Positions 8,960 through 18,486 of a DNA stretch of 64,000 nucleotides are shown here, one piece after another. How positions within the stretch are numbered: position 1 is the stretch's first letter; each line of letters starts with the position of its first letter. The DNA is from Streptomyces sp. PT12 (GTDB lineage Bacteria > Actinomycetota > Actinomycetes > Streptomycetales > Streptomycetaceae): assembly GCF_003311645.1 (NCBI RefSeq), contig NZ_QEST01000088.1, forward strand, positions 186,001 to 250,000. Reading direction: 5' to 3'. Made by a program: the position numbers and the translations under genes. The notes beneath the pieces are model-generated. The model did not search any database. It was not told the DNA's origin and saw only the letters and a list, made by a program, of their open reading frames with translations.

Positions 8960-9765
8960 GACTTCCTGGCCTTCGCGGTCCTGGCCCCGATCCACACGGC
9001 GACGGCGATGAGGGCACCGATGCCGAACGTCCAGGCGAAGAGGCCCTCGCTGACCGGCCCGAAGCCACCGAGGCCCAGGCCGCCCGGGCTCGGGGACTCC
9101 GCGGTGTTGACCGCGTGCAGCCACGCGATGATGTCCTGCTTCTCCTCCTCCGGCAGCGTGGAGTTGGGGAAGGACGGCATGTTGGCGGGGCCCGTGACCA
9201 TGGCCTCGTAGATGTACCTGGGGTCCACGTTGTCCAGCGCCGGGGCTTCCTTGCCATGGGTCAGCGCGCCGCCCTGGCCGGTGAAGTTGTGGCACTGGGA
9301 GCAGTTGGTGCGGAACAGCTCGCCGCCCCTGGCGGCGTCGCCCGCCGAGGGGTCGTAGGCCGACTCGTTCGGCACGCTCGGGCCCGGGCCGAGGGAGGCG
9401 ACATACGCGGCGAGCTGGTCGATCTCTGCCTGCGTGTAGACGACCGGCTTCTCCTCGGCCTGCGGGCCAGGCTGCTGGAGGGGCATGCGCCCGGTGCCGA
9501 CCTGGAAGTCGACCGCCGCGGCGCCGACCCCGGTCAGCGGGGGCCCGTCGCTGCTCCCCTGGCCGCCGGAGCCGTGGCAGCTCGAGCAGCCGACGTCGTA
9601 CAGCTTCTTGCCCTCCTCGATGGCGAGGGACTGGGCCGAAGCCTCGGCCTGCGCCTCGTCCGCGGGGGCGAGCGTCGCGTACAGCCCCCCTGTGGCCGCC
9701 AGCGCGAGGAGGAGGACGACGAGCGCCGCCAGCGGATGGCGCCGTCGTACGGAGAGCTTTTTCAC
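8956..9765 (-). CDS. qcrC: Cytochrome bc1 complex, diheme cytochrome c subunit
   Basis: 269 aa from a GTG at 9765. It has an N-terminal membrane anchor (HPLAALVVLLLALAATGGLYA), two c-type heme motifs (CSSCH and CSQCH) in two cytochrome c folds, and a C-terminal membrane helix (GLFAWTFGIGALIAVAVWIG). This fused diheme cytochrome replaces soluble cytochrome c in Actinobacteria and passes electrons directly to the aa3 oxidase. First gene of qcrCAB; ctaE lies upstream on the same strand, about 105 bp away. Confidence 0.97.
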   Translation of the reverse strand: MKKLSVRRRHPLAALVVLLLALAATGGLYATLAPADEAQAEASAQSLAIEEGKKLYDVGCSSCHGSGGQGSSDGPPLTGVGAAAVDFQVGTGRMPLQQPGPQAEEKPVVYTQAEIDQLAAYVASLGPGPSVPNESAYDPSAGDAARGGELFRTNCSQCHNFTGQGGALTHGKEAPALDNVDPRYIYEAMVTGPANMPSFPNSTLPEEEKQDIIAWLHAVNTAESPSPGGLGLGGFGPVSEGLFAWTFGIGALIAVAVWIGARTAKARKS

Positions 9766-9838
9766 GGATTACCCCGGGGTCAGGATCTTCTGCGTCGGTG
9801 CTTGAGGTGTGCGTGTCCGAGTGCGTGGTGCCGGTCGG

Positions 9839-9886
9839 CTACGTGATGAGGTAGCTACGTGATGAGGTAGCTACTTGATGAGGTAG
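9839..9886. repeat. 16-bp tandem triplication covering the ctaE stop codon
   Basis: Three head-to-tail copies of a 16-bp unit (CTACGTGATGAGGTAG twice, then CTACTTGATGAGGTAG) lie at 9839-9854, 9855-9870 and 9871-9886. The last copy is the final codons and stop of ctaE; the other two repeat it, including the stop, past the gene end. Copies differ at one base. They do not change the protein, because the first stop is used. Confidence 0.95.
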
Positions 9887-10491
9887 ATGGTGGCGAAGAG
9901 GCCGATCCACACGACGTCGACGAAATGCCAGTAGTACGACACGACGATGGCCGTGGTGGCCTGTTCATGGGTGAAGCGCTTGGCCGCGTACGTGCGGGCC
10001 AGGACGAACAGGAACGCGATCAGCCCGCCGAGCACGTGCAGCCCGTGGAAGCCGGTGGTCAGGTAGAACGCCGAGCCGTAGGGGCCCGAGGACAGCGAGA
10101 TGCCCTCGTGCTTGACCAGCTCCACATACTCCGTGACCTGTCCGCCGATGAAGATGGCGCCCATCACGAAGGTGGCCACGAACCACGCGCGGAGCTTCTT
10201 CACATCGCCCCGCTCGGCGGCGAACACGCCGAGCTGACAGGTGAGCGAGGAGAGCACCAGGATCACGGTGTTGGTCCCCGAGAACGGGAGGTTGAGCGCG
10301 TCGGCGTTCTCCTGCCAGTACTCCGCTCCCATCACCGACCGCAGGGTGAAGTACATCGCGAAGAGGGCCGCGAAGAACATCAGCTCGGAACTCAGCCAGA
10401 TGACGGTTCCGACGCTGGTGACGTTCGGCCGGTTGACCGAAGGGATCGCGTGCCCGGATTCTGCTGCTGTTGCTGTCGCCACGCCCGTCAT
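9871..10491 (-). CDS. ctaE: Cytochrome c oxidase subunit III
   Basis: 206 aa from the ATG at 10491. Five membrane helices are visible, including [64 protein letters not shown] and [27 protein letters not shown] and [10 protein letters not shown] are subunit III signatures. It belongs to the aa3 oxidase with CtaC, CtaD and CtaF, whose genes lie 2-5 kb away. Its 3' end is triplicated (separate entry). Confidence 0.96.
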   Translation of the reverse strand: MTGVATATAAESGHAIPSVNRPNVTSVGTVIWLSSELMFFAALFAMYFTLRSVMGAEYWQENADALNLPFSGTNTVILVLSSLTCQLGVFAAERGDVKKLRAWFVATFVMGAIFIGGQVTEYVELVKHEGISLSSGPYGSAFYLTTGFHGLHVLGGLIAFLFVLARTYAAKRFTHEQATTAIVVSYYWHFVDVVWIGLFATIYLIK

Positions 10492-10689
10492 TATGTCGGT
10501 CGGTTTCCCGGCGTCTTCCCCGGGGGTCCGGTTCGGTGTGTCCGCCCGTCCCGTGGCGTTTCCCGGCCCCTTCCCGGCCCGTTCCCCGGCCATCCGCCCT
10601 GCCCACCCCGGGGGCCGACGGAGTAGCATCCGCCGCAGGGGCGGCCGACGAGGGCCGTCCGGGACAACGGCCACCTCGCGGAGGAACGT

Positions 10690-11091
10690 ATGGAGCGCAC
10701 CGCCACGGTGCTGGTCTACAGCGACGACGTCAACACCCGCGAACAGGTGCGGCTCGCGGCCGGGAGGCGGCCCGCGGCGGACGTTCCCGCGGTCGAGTAC
10801 CTGGAGTGCGCCACGCTGCCCGCGGTGCTGACCGCGCTCGAAGAGGGCGGGATCGACGTGTGCGTGCTGGACGGCGAGGCCGTCCCCGCGGGCGGGATGG
10901 GCGTCTGCCGGCAGATCAAGGACGAGATCTTCGAGTGCCCCCCCGTGCTGCTGCTGATCGGGCGCCCGCAGGACGCCTGGCTCGCCACCTGGAGCCGGGC
11001 CGAGGCGGCCGTCGCGCACCCGGTGGAGCCGTCGGAGCTCGCGGCCTCCCTGGCCGCCCTCCTGCGCCGCCGGCTCCCCTCCGTGGTCTGA
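10690..11091 (+). CDS. Receiver-like orphan protein with an altered active site
   Basis: 133 aa with GAGG before the ATG. It has the size and pattern of a CheY-like receiver: an acidic pair after strand 1 (SDD, residues 11-13), a candidate phospho-acceptor Asp61 in [10 protein letters not shown], and a final [19 protein letters not shown] helix. The Lys normally found before the last Pro is His110, and the Thr/Ser switch position reads I/G (LLLIGRP). No output domain or partner kinase lies nearby. It is probably a stand-alone or pseudo-receiver; its place between ctaE and the L,D-transpeptidase is common in Streptomyces. Confidence 0.75.
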   Translation: MERTATVLVYSDDVNTREQVRLAAGRRPAADVPAVEYLECATLPAVLTALEEGGIDVCVLDGEAVPAGGMGVCRQIKDEIFECPPVLLLIGRPQDAWLATWSRAEAAVAHPVEPSELAASLAALLRRRLPSVV

Positions 11092-11104
11092 GGCCCGTCG
11101 GGCC
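11092..11104. terminator. Short palindrome between convergent genes
   Basis: GGCCCGTCGGGCC, a 6-bp stem with a one-base centre, directly follows the receiver-like gene and faces the convergent transpeptidase gene. A weak, possibly bidirectional terminator. Confidence 0.35.
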
Positions 11105-11123
11105 GCCTCGCGCCCGGCGTCCC

Positions 11124-12377
11124 TCACACCCGGGGGCGCAGGCGGCCGGCCGCGGGGGTCACGGGCTCGCCGCCACCGCCGCCGTGCACGGCGCTTCCGG
11201 CGCGCCACTCCTCCCAGGAGAGGTTCCAGTCGCCGAAGCCGTTGCCGAAGGGCGCCATGTCCTCGCCGAAGCCGTTGACGTGCTCGACGACGTCACCGGG
11301 CTTGAGCAGGTCGAACAGCCACTTGGCGTTCTCGTCCGACATGCCCGTGCAGCCGTGGCTGACGTTGGCCGAGCCGTGCGAGCCCGCGGACCAGGGGGCG
11401 GCGTGGATGTACTCGCCGCTCCAGGTGAGCCGCGAGGCCCACGAGACGTTGAGGTCGTAGGACTCCGCCGAGCCCGCCGCGATGCCGATGCTCGTGCCGG
11501 TCATCCGCACGTTCTCCTCCTGGGCGAGGACGACCTTCTTGCCGTTCCTCGTGGCGAAGCCCTCCTTGCCCGTGGTGATCGGGATGCTCCGCAGCTCCTC
11601 GCCGTTGCGGGAGACGGTCATGGTGTGGCCGCTGATGTCGGCGACGGCCTCGATCCGGTCGCCGGTCCTGAGCTTGACGGCGTCGCCCGAGCCGCCGCGC
11701 AGGCCGTCCCTTATCGGCAGCCCGAGGAGGTTGGAGCGCACGGTGATCTCGGTGTTGGCGGGCCAGTACTCCTTGGGGCGGTAGTGCAGCTCCTTGTCGT
11801 CCACCCAGTGCCACGCCCCCTCCACGCGGGGCTCGGAGCTGACGCTGAGCGCGCCCTCGACGAGCGCCCGCTCCTCGGGGTCGCTGACCTTGCGGCTCAG
11901 CTCGGCGGTGACCGGCTGGCCCACACCGTAGGTGCCCGCGTCGGGGCCGAACTCGACGTCGAGGCGCTTGCCCTTGGAGGCGCGCGTGCTGAACGTGTGC
12001 ACGCCCCTGCCGGGGGAGCCACTGCCGTTCTCCGTGCTGACCCGAACGGTGTACTCGGCGTCCGCGGCCAGCGGCGAGGTGCTGCGCCAGCCGCGGCCGT
12101 CGGCGGACAGCTCACCGGCCAGGGGGCGCCCGGCCGCGTCGGCGGCGGCCACGTCGGTGATCCTGGTTCCGGTGCCCTGGGTGCTTATCCTGAGGGGCTT
12201 GTCGGGATCGACGCCGGTCGCCTTCGCGCCACCGGCGTCACCGAAGGACAGCTGTCCGACGGCGTCGTAGGGTTCGGTCGCCAGCGGCTTGCCGCCTCCC
12301 GCGCAGCCGGTGATCCCGGCGAGCAGCGGGGCGAGTATCAGCGCTGAGCCCAGTTTTATGCGGTGTGAGTGACTCAT
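11124..12377 (-). CDS. L,D-transpeptidase lipoprotein with Ig-like domains
   Basis: 417 aa. A lipoprotein signal ends LLAGITGC, giving a lipidated Cys. Two immunoglobulin-like domains (about 60-250) precede a C-terminal YkuD domain whose catalytic motif is [13 protein letters not shown], with Cys as nucleophile. It would make 3-3 cross-links in peptidoglycan at the outer face of the membrane. ATG at 12377 is used; the in-frame GTG two codons upstream (12383) is equally possible because no clear Shine-Dalgarno is seen. It sits within the respiratory block but is convergent with the receiver-like gene. Confidence 0.93.
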   Translation of the reverse strand: MSHSHRIKLGSALILAPLLAGITGCAGGGKPLATEPYDAVGQLSFGDAGGAKATGVDPDKPLRISTQGTGTRITDVAAADAAGRPLAGELSADGRGWRSTSPLAADAEYTVRVSTENGSGSPGRGVHTFSTRASKGKRLDVEFGPDAGTYGVGQPVTAELSRKVSDPEERALVEGALSVSSEPRVEGAWHWVDDKELHYRPKEYWPANTEITVRSNLLGLPIRDGLRGGSGDAVKLRTGDRIEAVADISGHTMTVSRNGEELRSIPITTGKEGFATRNGKKVVLAQEENVRMTGTSIGIAAGSAESYDLNVSWASRLTWSGEYIHAAPWSAGSHGSANVSHGCTGMSDENAKWLFDLLKPGDVVEHVNGFGEDMAPFGNGFGDWNLSWEEWRAGSAVHGGGGGEPVTPAAGRLRPRV

Positions 12378-12433
12378 AGCCACAAATTACGGACATCGCC
12401 TGGTAGGGGCGCGCTGGCCTGCTGCAAACGGGC

Positions 12434-12462
12434 GGCCCCCGGAGGGGATCCCTCCGGGGGCC
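12434..12462. terminator. Hairpin terminator after ctaF
   Basis: A perfect 13-bp stem (GGCCCCCGGAGGG with CCCTCCGGGGGCC) around a GAT loop lies 33 bp past the ctaF stop and ends the ctaC-ctaD-ctaF operon before the L,D-transpeptidase gene. Confidence 0.85.
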
Positions 12463-12494
12463 GGATGCCGTGCGGGACGTGCCGTCCCTGGCCG

Positions 12495-12893
12495 CTACTG
12501 GTTCTGGTTCTCGCCGCGGTAGTACTCGAAGACCCACAGCCACAGGCCGATGGCCACGAGCGGGGCGGTGAAGTACAGGAACCACCAGCCGAAGACCGGG
12601 CCCATGAACGCGACCGCGCCGCCGGCGCCGAGCAGCAGCGGCGCCCAGCTGTGCGGGCTGAAGAACCCGACCTCGCCGGCGTCGTCGGCGACGTCCGCCT
12701 CCTTGTTGTCCTGCGCGCCCGTGTCCACGCGGCGGGCGGTGAAGATCAGGTAGAACCCGATCATCGCCGACAGGGCGAACGACAGGAACAGCGCCGTGGT
12801 GCCGACCGGCTCCTTGGACCACACGCCGTAGACGATCGCCACGGCGAGCATGAAGACGGCGATCCAGCTGAAGAGGTGCCCCTGGATCCTCAC
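12495..12893 (-). CDS. ctaF: Cytochrome c oxidase subunit IV (actinobacterial type)
   Basis: 132 aa from a GTG at 12893 overlapping the ctaD stop by 4 bp. Two N-terminal helices ([38 protein letters not shown]), a short acidic cytoplasmic loop and a C-terminal pair ([39 protein letters not shown]) match the four-helix CtaF that caps the actinobacterial aa3 oxidase. It ends the operon. Confidence 0.95.
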   Translation of the reverse strand: MRIQGHLFSWIAVFMLAVAIVYGVWSKEPVGTTALFLSFALSAMIGFYLIFTARRVDTGAQDNKEADVADDAGEVGFFSPHSWAPLLLGAGGAVAFMGPVFGWWFLYFTAPLVAIGLWLWVFEYYRGENQNQ

Positions 12894-14635
12894 TGGCCTG
12901 CCTCCTTTCCGGTGAGCGCCTCGGCCTCGTGGCGGGCGTCGTTCTCCAGGGAGTCGAGCGCCGCGACCTCGGGGTGGTGCAGGTCGAAGGCGGGCGACTC
13001 GGAGCGGATCCTCGGCAGCGTGAGGAAGTTGTGCCGGGGCGGCGGGCACGAGGTGGCCCACTCGAGCGAGCGGCCGTAGCCCCACGGGTCGTCGGTGTCG
13101 ACCTTCTCGCCGTACTTCCAGGTCTTCCAGACGTTGTAGAAGAACGGCAGCATCGACATGCCGAGCAGGAACGAGCTCATGGTCGAGATGGTGTTGAGCG
13201 CGGTGAACCCGTCGGCCGCCAGGTAGTCGGGGTAGCGGCGGACCATGCCCTCGGCGCCCAGCCAGTGCTGCACGAGGAACGTTCCGTGGAAGCCGATGAA
13301 GAGTGTCCAGAAGGTGATCTTGCCAAGGCGCTCGTCCAGCATCCTGCCGGTCCACTTGGGCCACCAGAAGTGGAAGCCCGCGAACATCGCGAAGACCACG
13401 GTGCCGAAGACGACGTAGTGGAAATGGGCCACCACGAAGTAGGTGTCGGACACGTGGAAGTCGAGCGGCGGCGAGGCCAGGATCACGCCAGTGAGGCCGC
13501 CGAAGAGGAAGGTGATCAGAAAGCCGACCGACCAGAGCATCGGCGTTTCGAAACTGAGCGATCCCTTCCACATGGTGCCGATCCAGTTAAAGAACTTCAC
13601 ACCGGTCGGGACCGCGATCAGGAACGTCATAAACGAGAAGAACGGCAGCAGCACCGCGCCCGTGACATACATGTGGTGCGCCCAGACCGTCACGGAGAGG
13701 CCCGCGATGGTGATCGTCGCGGCGACCAGGCCGATGTAGCCGAAGATCGGCTTCCTGGAGAAGACCGGGATGATCTCCGAGACGATGCCGAAGAACGGCA
13801 GCGCGATGATGTACACCTCGGGATGGCCGAAGAACCAGAAGAGGTGCTGCCACAGGATCGCGCCCCCGTTGGAGGCGTCAAAGATATGGGCCCCGAAGAC
13901 GCGGTCGGCGGCGAGCGCGAACAGCGCGGCGGCGAGCACGGGGAAGGCCAGCAGCACCAGGACACCGGTGAGCAGGACGTTCCAGGTGAAGATCGGCATC
14001 CGGAACATCGTCATGCCGGGGGCGCGCATGCAGATGATCGTGGTGATGAAGTTGACGGAGCCGAGGATGGTACCGAAGCCGGAGAGCGCCAGGCCCATGA
14101 CCCACAGGTCGGCGCCCATGCCGGGCGAGCGGACCGCGTCGGAGAGCGGCGAGTAGGCGAACCAGCCGAAGCTGGCGGCGCCCTGCGGCGTGAAGAAGCC
14201 GCCGACCACCATGAGGCCGCCGAACAGGTAGAGCCAGTAGGCCAGCATGTTCAGGCGGGGGAACGCGACGTCGGGGGCGCCGATCTGGAGCGGCATGATC
14301 CAGTTGGCGAACCCGGCGAACAGCGGGGTCGCGAACAGCAGCAGCATGACCGTGCCGTGCATGGTGAACAGCTGGTTGAACTGCTCGTTGGTGACGACCT
14401 GCGTGCCGGGGCGGGCCAGCTCGGCGCGCATCACGAGCGCCATCACGCCACCGACGATGAAGAAGAGGAACGACGTCAGCAGGTACATCGTGCCGATCGT
14501 CTTGTGGTCGGTGGTGGTGAGCCACTTGACCACGATGGAGCCCGGCCGGCGCCGGTAGGTGGCGGGCGCGGCGGGGGGGGACCCCACCGCCTCCGTCTCC
14601 TGGGACTCCGCGTTCTTCTGCTCGAGGATACTCAC
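12890..14635 (-). CDS. ctaD: Cytochrome c oxidase subunit I
   Basis: 581 aa. Catalytic core carrying heme a, heme a3 and CuB. Seen are the low-spin heme ligand in [12 protein letters not shown], the CuB/active-site stretch [14 protein letters not shown] with its His-Pro-Glu-Val-Tyr motif, the HH pair in [10 protein letters not shown], and the heme a3/heme a histidines in [13 protein letters not shown]. The GTG at 14635 overlaps the ctaC stop by 4 bp; longer starts would enter ctaC. Twelve hydrophobic helices are consistent with the family. Confidence 0.97.
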   Translation of the reverse strand: MSILEQKNAESQETEAVGSPPAAPATYRRRPGSIVVKWLTTTDHKTIGTMYLLTSFLFFIVGGVMALVMRAELARPGTQVVTNEQFNQLFTMHGTVMLLLFATPLFAGFANWIMPLQIGAPDVAFPRLNMLAYWLYLFGGLMVVGGFFTPQGAASFGWFAYSPLSDAVRSPGMGADLWVMGLALSGFGTILGSVNFITTIICMRAPGMTMFRMPIFTWNVLLTGVLVLLAFPVLAAALFALAADRVFGAHIFDASNGGAILWQHLFWFFGHPEVYIIALPFFGIVSEIIPVFSRKPIFGYIGLVAATITIAGLSVTVWAHHMYVTGAVLLPFFSFMTFLIAVPTGVKFFNWIGTMWKGSLSFETPMLWSVGFLITFLFGGLTGVILASPPLDFHVSDTYFVVAHFHYVVFGTVVFAMFAGFHFWWPKWTGRMLDERLGKITFWTLFIGFHGTFLVQHWLGAEGMVRRYPDYLAADGFTALNTISTMSSFLLGMSMLPFFYNVWKTWKYGEKVDTDDPWGYGRSLEWATSCPPPRHNFLTLPRIRSESPAFDLHHPEVAALDSLENDARHEAEALTGKEAGQ

Positions 14636-15597
14636 GATCGCCCCTCGTTGGTCTCGGCGTTCCTTGCGGCATCGGTCTGCTCGATGCCGGCCGGGATGTA
14701 GCCGGTGTTGCCGCGTTCCGCCAAGTCCTGGAGATGCGCGTCGTACTCCTCGGGGGAGACGACCTTGACGTTGAACAGCATGCGGGAATGGTCGACGCCG
14801 CAGAGCTCGGCGCACTTGCCGAGGAAGGTGCCCTGCCGGTCGGGGGTCACCTCGAACACGTTGGTGTGCCCGGGGATGACGTCCTGCTTCATCAGGAACG
14901 GCACGACCCAGAACGAGTGGATGACGTCCCGTGACGTCAGCACAAACTGCACCGTCTCACCCTCGGGGAGGACCAGCGTGGGCCCGGGGTTGCCGGTGTC
15001 GGGGTCGCGGTCGGCCGGGGTGCCGACCTCGTACACGCCGTCCGCGTTCTCGGGGAAGCGGTCGGCGATCCGGTCGGGGATGGAGGAGAGCTCGGGCGCG
15101 TCGCGCGCGTCGGTGTCGGAGGCGCCGACGGGCTCGATGTAGTTGAAGCCCCAGCTCCACTGGTAGCCCACCACGTTGATGATGTGGTCGGGCTCATCGG
15201 AGGTGTCGAGCAGCTCGGTCTGGTCGCGGGCGGTGAAGTAGAAGAGCACCGAGACGACGATGAGCGGGACGAGCGTGTAAAGGGCCTCGATGGGGAGGTT
15301 GTACCGGTTCTGCGGGGGAATCTCGACCTTGGTGCGCGAGCGCCGGTGGAAGAAGACGCTCCACAGGATCAGGCCCCACACCAGCACACCCGTGACCAGG
15401 GCGGCAGCCCAGGAGCCCTGCCACAGGGACAGGATGCGCGGCGCCTCCTCCGTGACGGGGGTGGGCATGCCGAGACGGGGAAAGTCCTCGGATGTGCAAC
15501 CTGTGGCGGTCGCCAGGACCAAGCCCGCGATCAGCGCCTGCGGCAGGATCCGCCGCTTCGGGCGCCGCGACGAGCGGTCGGAGCCGTTGGGACTCAC
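14632..15597 (-). CDS. ctaC: Cytochrome c oxidase subunit II, lipoprotein
   Basis: 321 aa from a GTG at 15597. A lipoprotein signal ends LATATGC, followed by two membrane helices and a periplasmic-side cupredoxin domain. CuA ligands are seen as His in [10 protein letters not shown] and the two Cys plus His and Met in [12 protein letters not shown]; the aromatic electron-entry patch is [12 protein letters not shown]. First gene of ctaC-ctaD-ctaF. The roughly 230 bp upstream, shared with the divergent cysteine desulfurase gene, should hold the promoters. Confidence 0.97.
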   Translation of the reverse strand: MSPNGSDRSSRRPKRRILPQALIAGLVLATATGCTSEDFPRLGMPTPVTEEAPRILSLWQGSWAAALVTGVLVWGLILWSVFFHRRSRTKVEIPPQNRYNLPIEALYTLVPLIVVSVLFYFTARDQTELLDTSDEPDHIINVVGYQWSWGFNYIEPVGASDTDARDAPELSSIPDRIADRFPENADGVYEVGTPADRDPDTGNPGPTLVLPEGETVQFVLTSRDVIHSFWVVPFLMKQDVIPGHTNVFEVTPDRQGTFLGKCAELCGVDHSRMLFNVKVVSPEEYDAHLQDLAERGNTGYIPAGIEQTDAARNAETNEGRS

Positions 15598-15827
15598 GTA
15601 GCGCCTTCCCGAGAGTCTCGCCCTCGGTCCGGGCTGCCTCGCGCTTCGCTGCGGCCGGCCCTGACGGGGGCAGGGGTTTGGATGTTTATGCGGACCAAAC
15701 CCTACTGGACGCCCTTTGCCACCCCGCGGGGAGGGTGCGGGAACGCGGCGTGGCGCGGCGCCGGGCCCGCGCACGTCCCCGACCTGGGGATTCACCGGGG
15801 CCGCCGCGGTGGCGTTAGGTTGCGCGC

Positions 15828-17231
15828 GTGCCCTATTTCGACGCCGCGAGCTCCCTTCCCCCGCATCCCGTGGCCACCCAGGCGCTCCTGGCCGCGCTCG
15901 ACGACGGGTGGGCCGACCCGTCGCGCCCGCACCGCGAGGGCCGCAAGGCGCGCCTGCTGCTCGACGCGGCCCGCGAGGCGGCGGCCGAGGCGGTGGGCTG
16001 CCGCCCCGACGAGCTGACGTTCACCTCGTCGGGAACGCGCGCGCTGCACACGGGCGTCGCGGGCGCCCTGGCCGGACGGGCCAGGGTGGGGCGGGAGTTG
16101 CTGGTGTCCGCGGTCGAGCACTCGGCGGTGCTGCACGCGGCAGGGACGCATCGGGCGGCCGGGGGCGGCGTCACGGAGATCGGCGTGGACCGCGAGGGCC
16201 GCGTGGCGCCCGAGGCCGTCGCGGCGGCGCTCAGGGCGGCGACCGGTGGCCCCGCGCTGGTGTGCGTGCAGTCCGCCAACCACGAGGTGGGCACGCGCCA
16301 GCCCGTCGAGGAGATCGCCGAGGTGTGCGCGGCCGCGGGCGTTCCGCTGCTGGTGGACGCGGCGCAGTCGCTTCCGTGGGGCCCGGTCGGGGGCGGCTGG
16401 TCGCTGCTCGCGGGCAGCGCGCACAAGTGGGGCGGGCCCGCGGGGGTGGGGCTGCTGGTGGTGCGCAAGGGGACGCGGTTCGCGCCCGTGGGGCCCGCGG
16501 ACGAGCGGGAGTCGGGGCGGGCGCCTGGCTTCGAGGACATCCCGGCGATCGTGGCGGCGGCGGCCTCGCTGCGGGCCGTGCGGCAGGACGCGCAGGCCGA
16601 GGGGGCGCGGCTCGCGGGTCTTGTGGACCGGATCAGGGAGCGCGTTCCCGCGCTGGTGCCCGATGTGGAGGTGGTGGGCGCCGCGGAGGAGCGGCTGCCG
16701 GGGATCGTGACGTTCTCCTGCCTCTACGCGGACGGCGAGGCGCTGCTGCACGCGCTCGACCGCGAGGGGTTCGCGGTGTCGTCGGGCTCGTCGTGCACGT
16801 CGAGCACGCTGACGCCGAGCCATGTGCTGCGCGCGATGGGCGTGCTGTCCGAGGGGAACGTCAGGGTCTCGCTGCCACCGGGGACGGCCGAGGCGGACGT
16901 GGAGCGCTTTCTCGCGGTGCTGCCGGGGGCGGTGGCGGGGGTGCGGGAGCAGCTGGCCCCGCCGGTGCCGGTGACCGCGGGCGAACCCGAGGGCGGGCAG
17001 GGCGCGTTGACCGTGGACGCGCTGGGGCGGCGCTGCCCCGTGCCGGTCATCGAGCTGTCCCGGGTCATCGGCCGGGTGCCGGTGGGCGGGGTGGTGACCG
17101 TGCTCGCCGACGACGCCGCCGCCCGCCTCGACATCCCGGCCTGGTGCGACATGCGCGGCCAGGAGTACCTGGGCGAGGCGCCGCACGGCGCGGGCCGCGG
17201 CACGGCGTACCGGGTGCGCCGCGCGGTGTGA
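15828..17231 (+). CDS. Cysteine desulfurase fused to a TusA-type sulfur carrier
   Basis: 467 aa from a GTG at 15828. Residues 1 to about 370 are a class V PLP aminotransferase fold: the PLP lysine is in LLAGSAHKWGGPAG and the catalytic Cys is on the SSGSSCTSSTLTP loop, the class II-like short form. The last 75 residues (LTVDALGRRCPVPVIELS) are a TusA domain with the Cys-Pro active motif. The fusion would take sulfur from cysteine as persulfide and hand it to an internal carrier, for tRNA thiolation or cofactor sulfur delivery. It is divergent from ctaC and convergent with the PfkB kinase gene. Confidence 0.9.
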   Translation: MPYFDAASSLPPHPVATQALLAALDDGWADPSRPHREGRKARLLLDAAREAAAEAVGCRPDELTFTSSGTRALHTGVAGALAGRARVGRELLVSAVEHSAVLHAAGTHRAAGGGVTEIGVDREGRVAPEAVAAALRAATGGPALVCVQSANHEVGTRQPVEEIAEVCAAAGVPLLVDAAQSLPWGPVGGGWSLLAGSAHKWGGPAGVGLLVVRKGTRFAPVGPADERESGRAPGFEDIPAIVAAAASLRAVRQDAQAEGARLAGLVDRIRERVPALVPDVEVVGAAEERLPGIVTFSCLYADGEALLHALDREGFAVSSGSSCTSSTLTPSHVLRAMGVLSEGNVRVSLPPGTAEADVERFLAVLPGAVAGVREQLAPPVPVTAGEPEGGQGALTVDALGRRCPVPVIELSRVIGRVPVGGVVTVLADDAAARLDIPAWCDMRGQEYLGEAPHGAGRGTAYRVRRAV

Positions 17232-17320
17232 GGACGGGCCGGGGTGAGGACCGGCCGGGGTGAGAACGGGCCGGTGTGAGGACCGGCCGGGGTGAGGACG
17301 GGCCGGTGTGACGGCGGGCG
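17226..17320. repeat. About six 14-18-bp tandem units spanning the desulfurase stop codon
   Basis: Units of the form GTGTGAGGACGGGCCGGG or GTGAGGACCGGCCGGG run head to tail from the last codon and stop of the desulfurase-TusA gene into the 3' intergenic space. The first GTGTGA contains the real stop codon. Copies vary in length by 2-4 bases. Confidence 0.9.
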
Positions 17321-17344
17321 GCGTGGGGCGGGCGGCGGCGTGGC

Positions 17345-18319
17345 TCAGCGCAGGTGGGCGCGGACCTCGTCGGCGGCGTCCATGCCGTACGCCTTGGCGA
17401 AGCGCTCCATGAACGGGCCGCGGTGCAGCGTGTACTCCTGGGTGCCGACGGTCTCGATGACCAGGGTGGCCACCATGCAGCCGACCTGGGCGGAGCGTTC
17501 AAGCGACGTGCCCCACGCGAGCCCCGCGAGGAAGCCCGCGCGGAACGCGTCACCCACGCCGGTCGGGTCGGCCTTGGCCTCCTCCTGGGGGGCGGCGACC
17601 TCGATGGTCTCCCGGCCCGCGCGCTCGATGCGGACGCCGCGGGGGCCCAGGGTGGTGACGCGCGTGCCGACCCTGGCCAGCACCTCGTCGGCCGACCAGC
17701 CGGTCTTGCTCTCGACGAGGGCCTTCTCGTACTCGTTGTGGAAGAGGTAGGCCGCGCCCTCGGTCAGGGTGCGGATCTCCTCGCCCTCCATGCGCGCGAG
17801 CTGCTGGGAGAAGTCGGCCGCGAACGGGATCCCGCGCGTGCGGCACTCCTCGGTGTGGCGCAGCATCGCCTCGGGGTCGTCGGCGCCGATGTGCACGAGG
17901 TCGAGGCCGCCGACGCGCCGGGCGACCGACTGGAGCTCGATGAGCCGGGCCTCGCTCATGGCGCCCGTGTAGAAGGAGCCGATCTGGTTGTGCGCGGCGT
18001 CGGTGGTGCAGACGAAACGCGCGGTGTGCAGCAGCTCGGAAATGCGCACGGACGCGGTGTCCACGCCGTGCCGGTCGAGCCAGGCGCGGTACTCCTCGAA
18101 GTCCGCGCCCGCGGCGCCGACCAGGATGGGCGAGGCGCCGAGCTGCCCCATGCCGAAGCAGATGTTGGCGGCCACCCCTCCGCGCCGCACCTCGAGGGAG
18201 TCGACCAGGAACGACAGCGAGACGGTGTGCAGCTGGTCACCGACGAGCTGATCGGCGAACCGGCCGGGAAAGGTCATCAGGTGATCGTGGGCGATGGAGC
18301 CGCTGACGGCGATACGCAC
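17345..18319 (-). CDS. PfkB-family carbohydrate/nucleoside kinase
   Basis: 324 aa from a GTG at 18319 with GGGAG nine bases upstream. PfkB signatures are VRRGGVAANICFGMGQLG near the N-terminus and DPTGVGDAFRAGFLAGLAWG near the C-terminus, the latter holding the anion hole and catalytic Asp. By similarity to actinobacterial adenosine kinases it likely phosphorylates adenosine or a sugar with ATP; the substrate cannot be fixed from sequence. It begins far from its divergent neighbour at 18487, leaving about 170 bp for promoters. Confidence 0.9.
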   Translation of the reverse strand: MRIAVSGSIAHDHLMTFPGRFADQLVGDQLHTVSLSFLVDSLEVRRGGVAANICFGMGQLGASPILVGAAGADFEEYRAWLDRHGVDTASVRISELLHTARFVCTTDAAHNQIGSFYTGAMSEARLIELQSVARRVGGLDLVHIGADDPEAMLRHTEECRTRGIPFAADFSQQLARMEGEEIRTLTEGAAYLFHNEYEKALVESKTGWSADEVLARVGTRVTTLGPRGVRIERAGRETIEVAAPQEEAKADPTGVGDAFRAGFLAGLAWGTSLERSAQVGCMVATLVIETVGTQEYTLHRGPFMERFAKAYGMDAADEVRAHLR

Positions 18320-18486
18320 GGTGGTCTGCTCCCGTGAAGGCGACAAAGGGCTCCTCAGACTATCGGCCCCCGCGGAACCGCTCGGCGGAGCGGGCCGTCC
18401 AACGGGCATCCGGCGAACCGGCGCGTGCGGCGGCGAGTTGGGCGGGTGTGTGGCGATGCAGGCGAGCGATTCCGAGGAGCGGTGAC

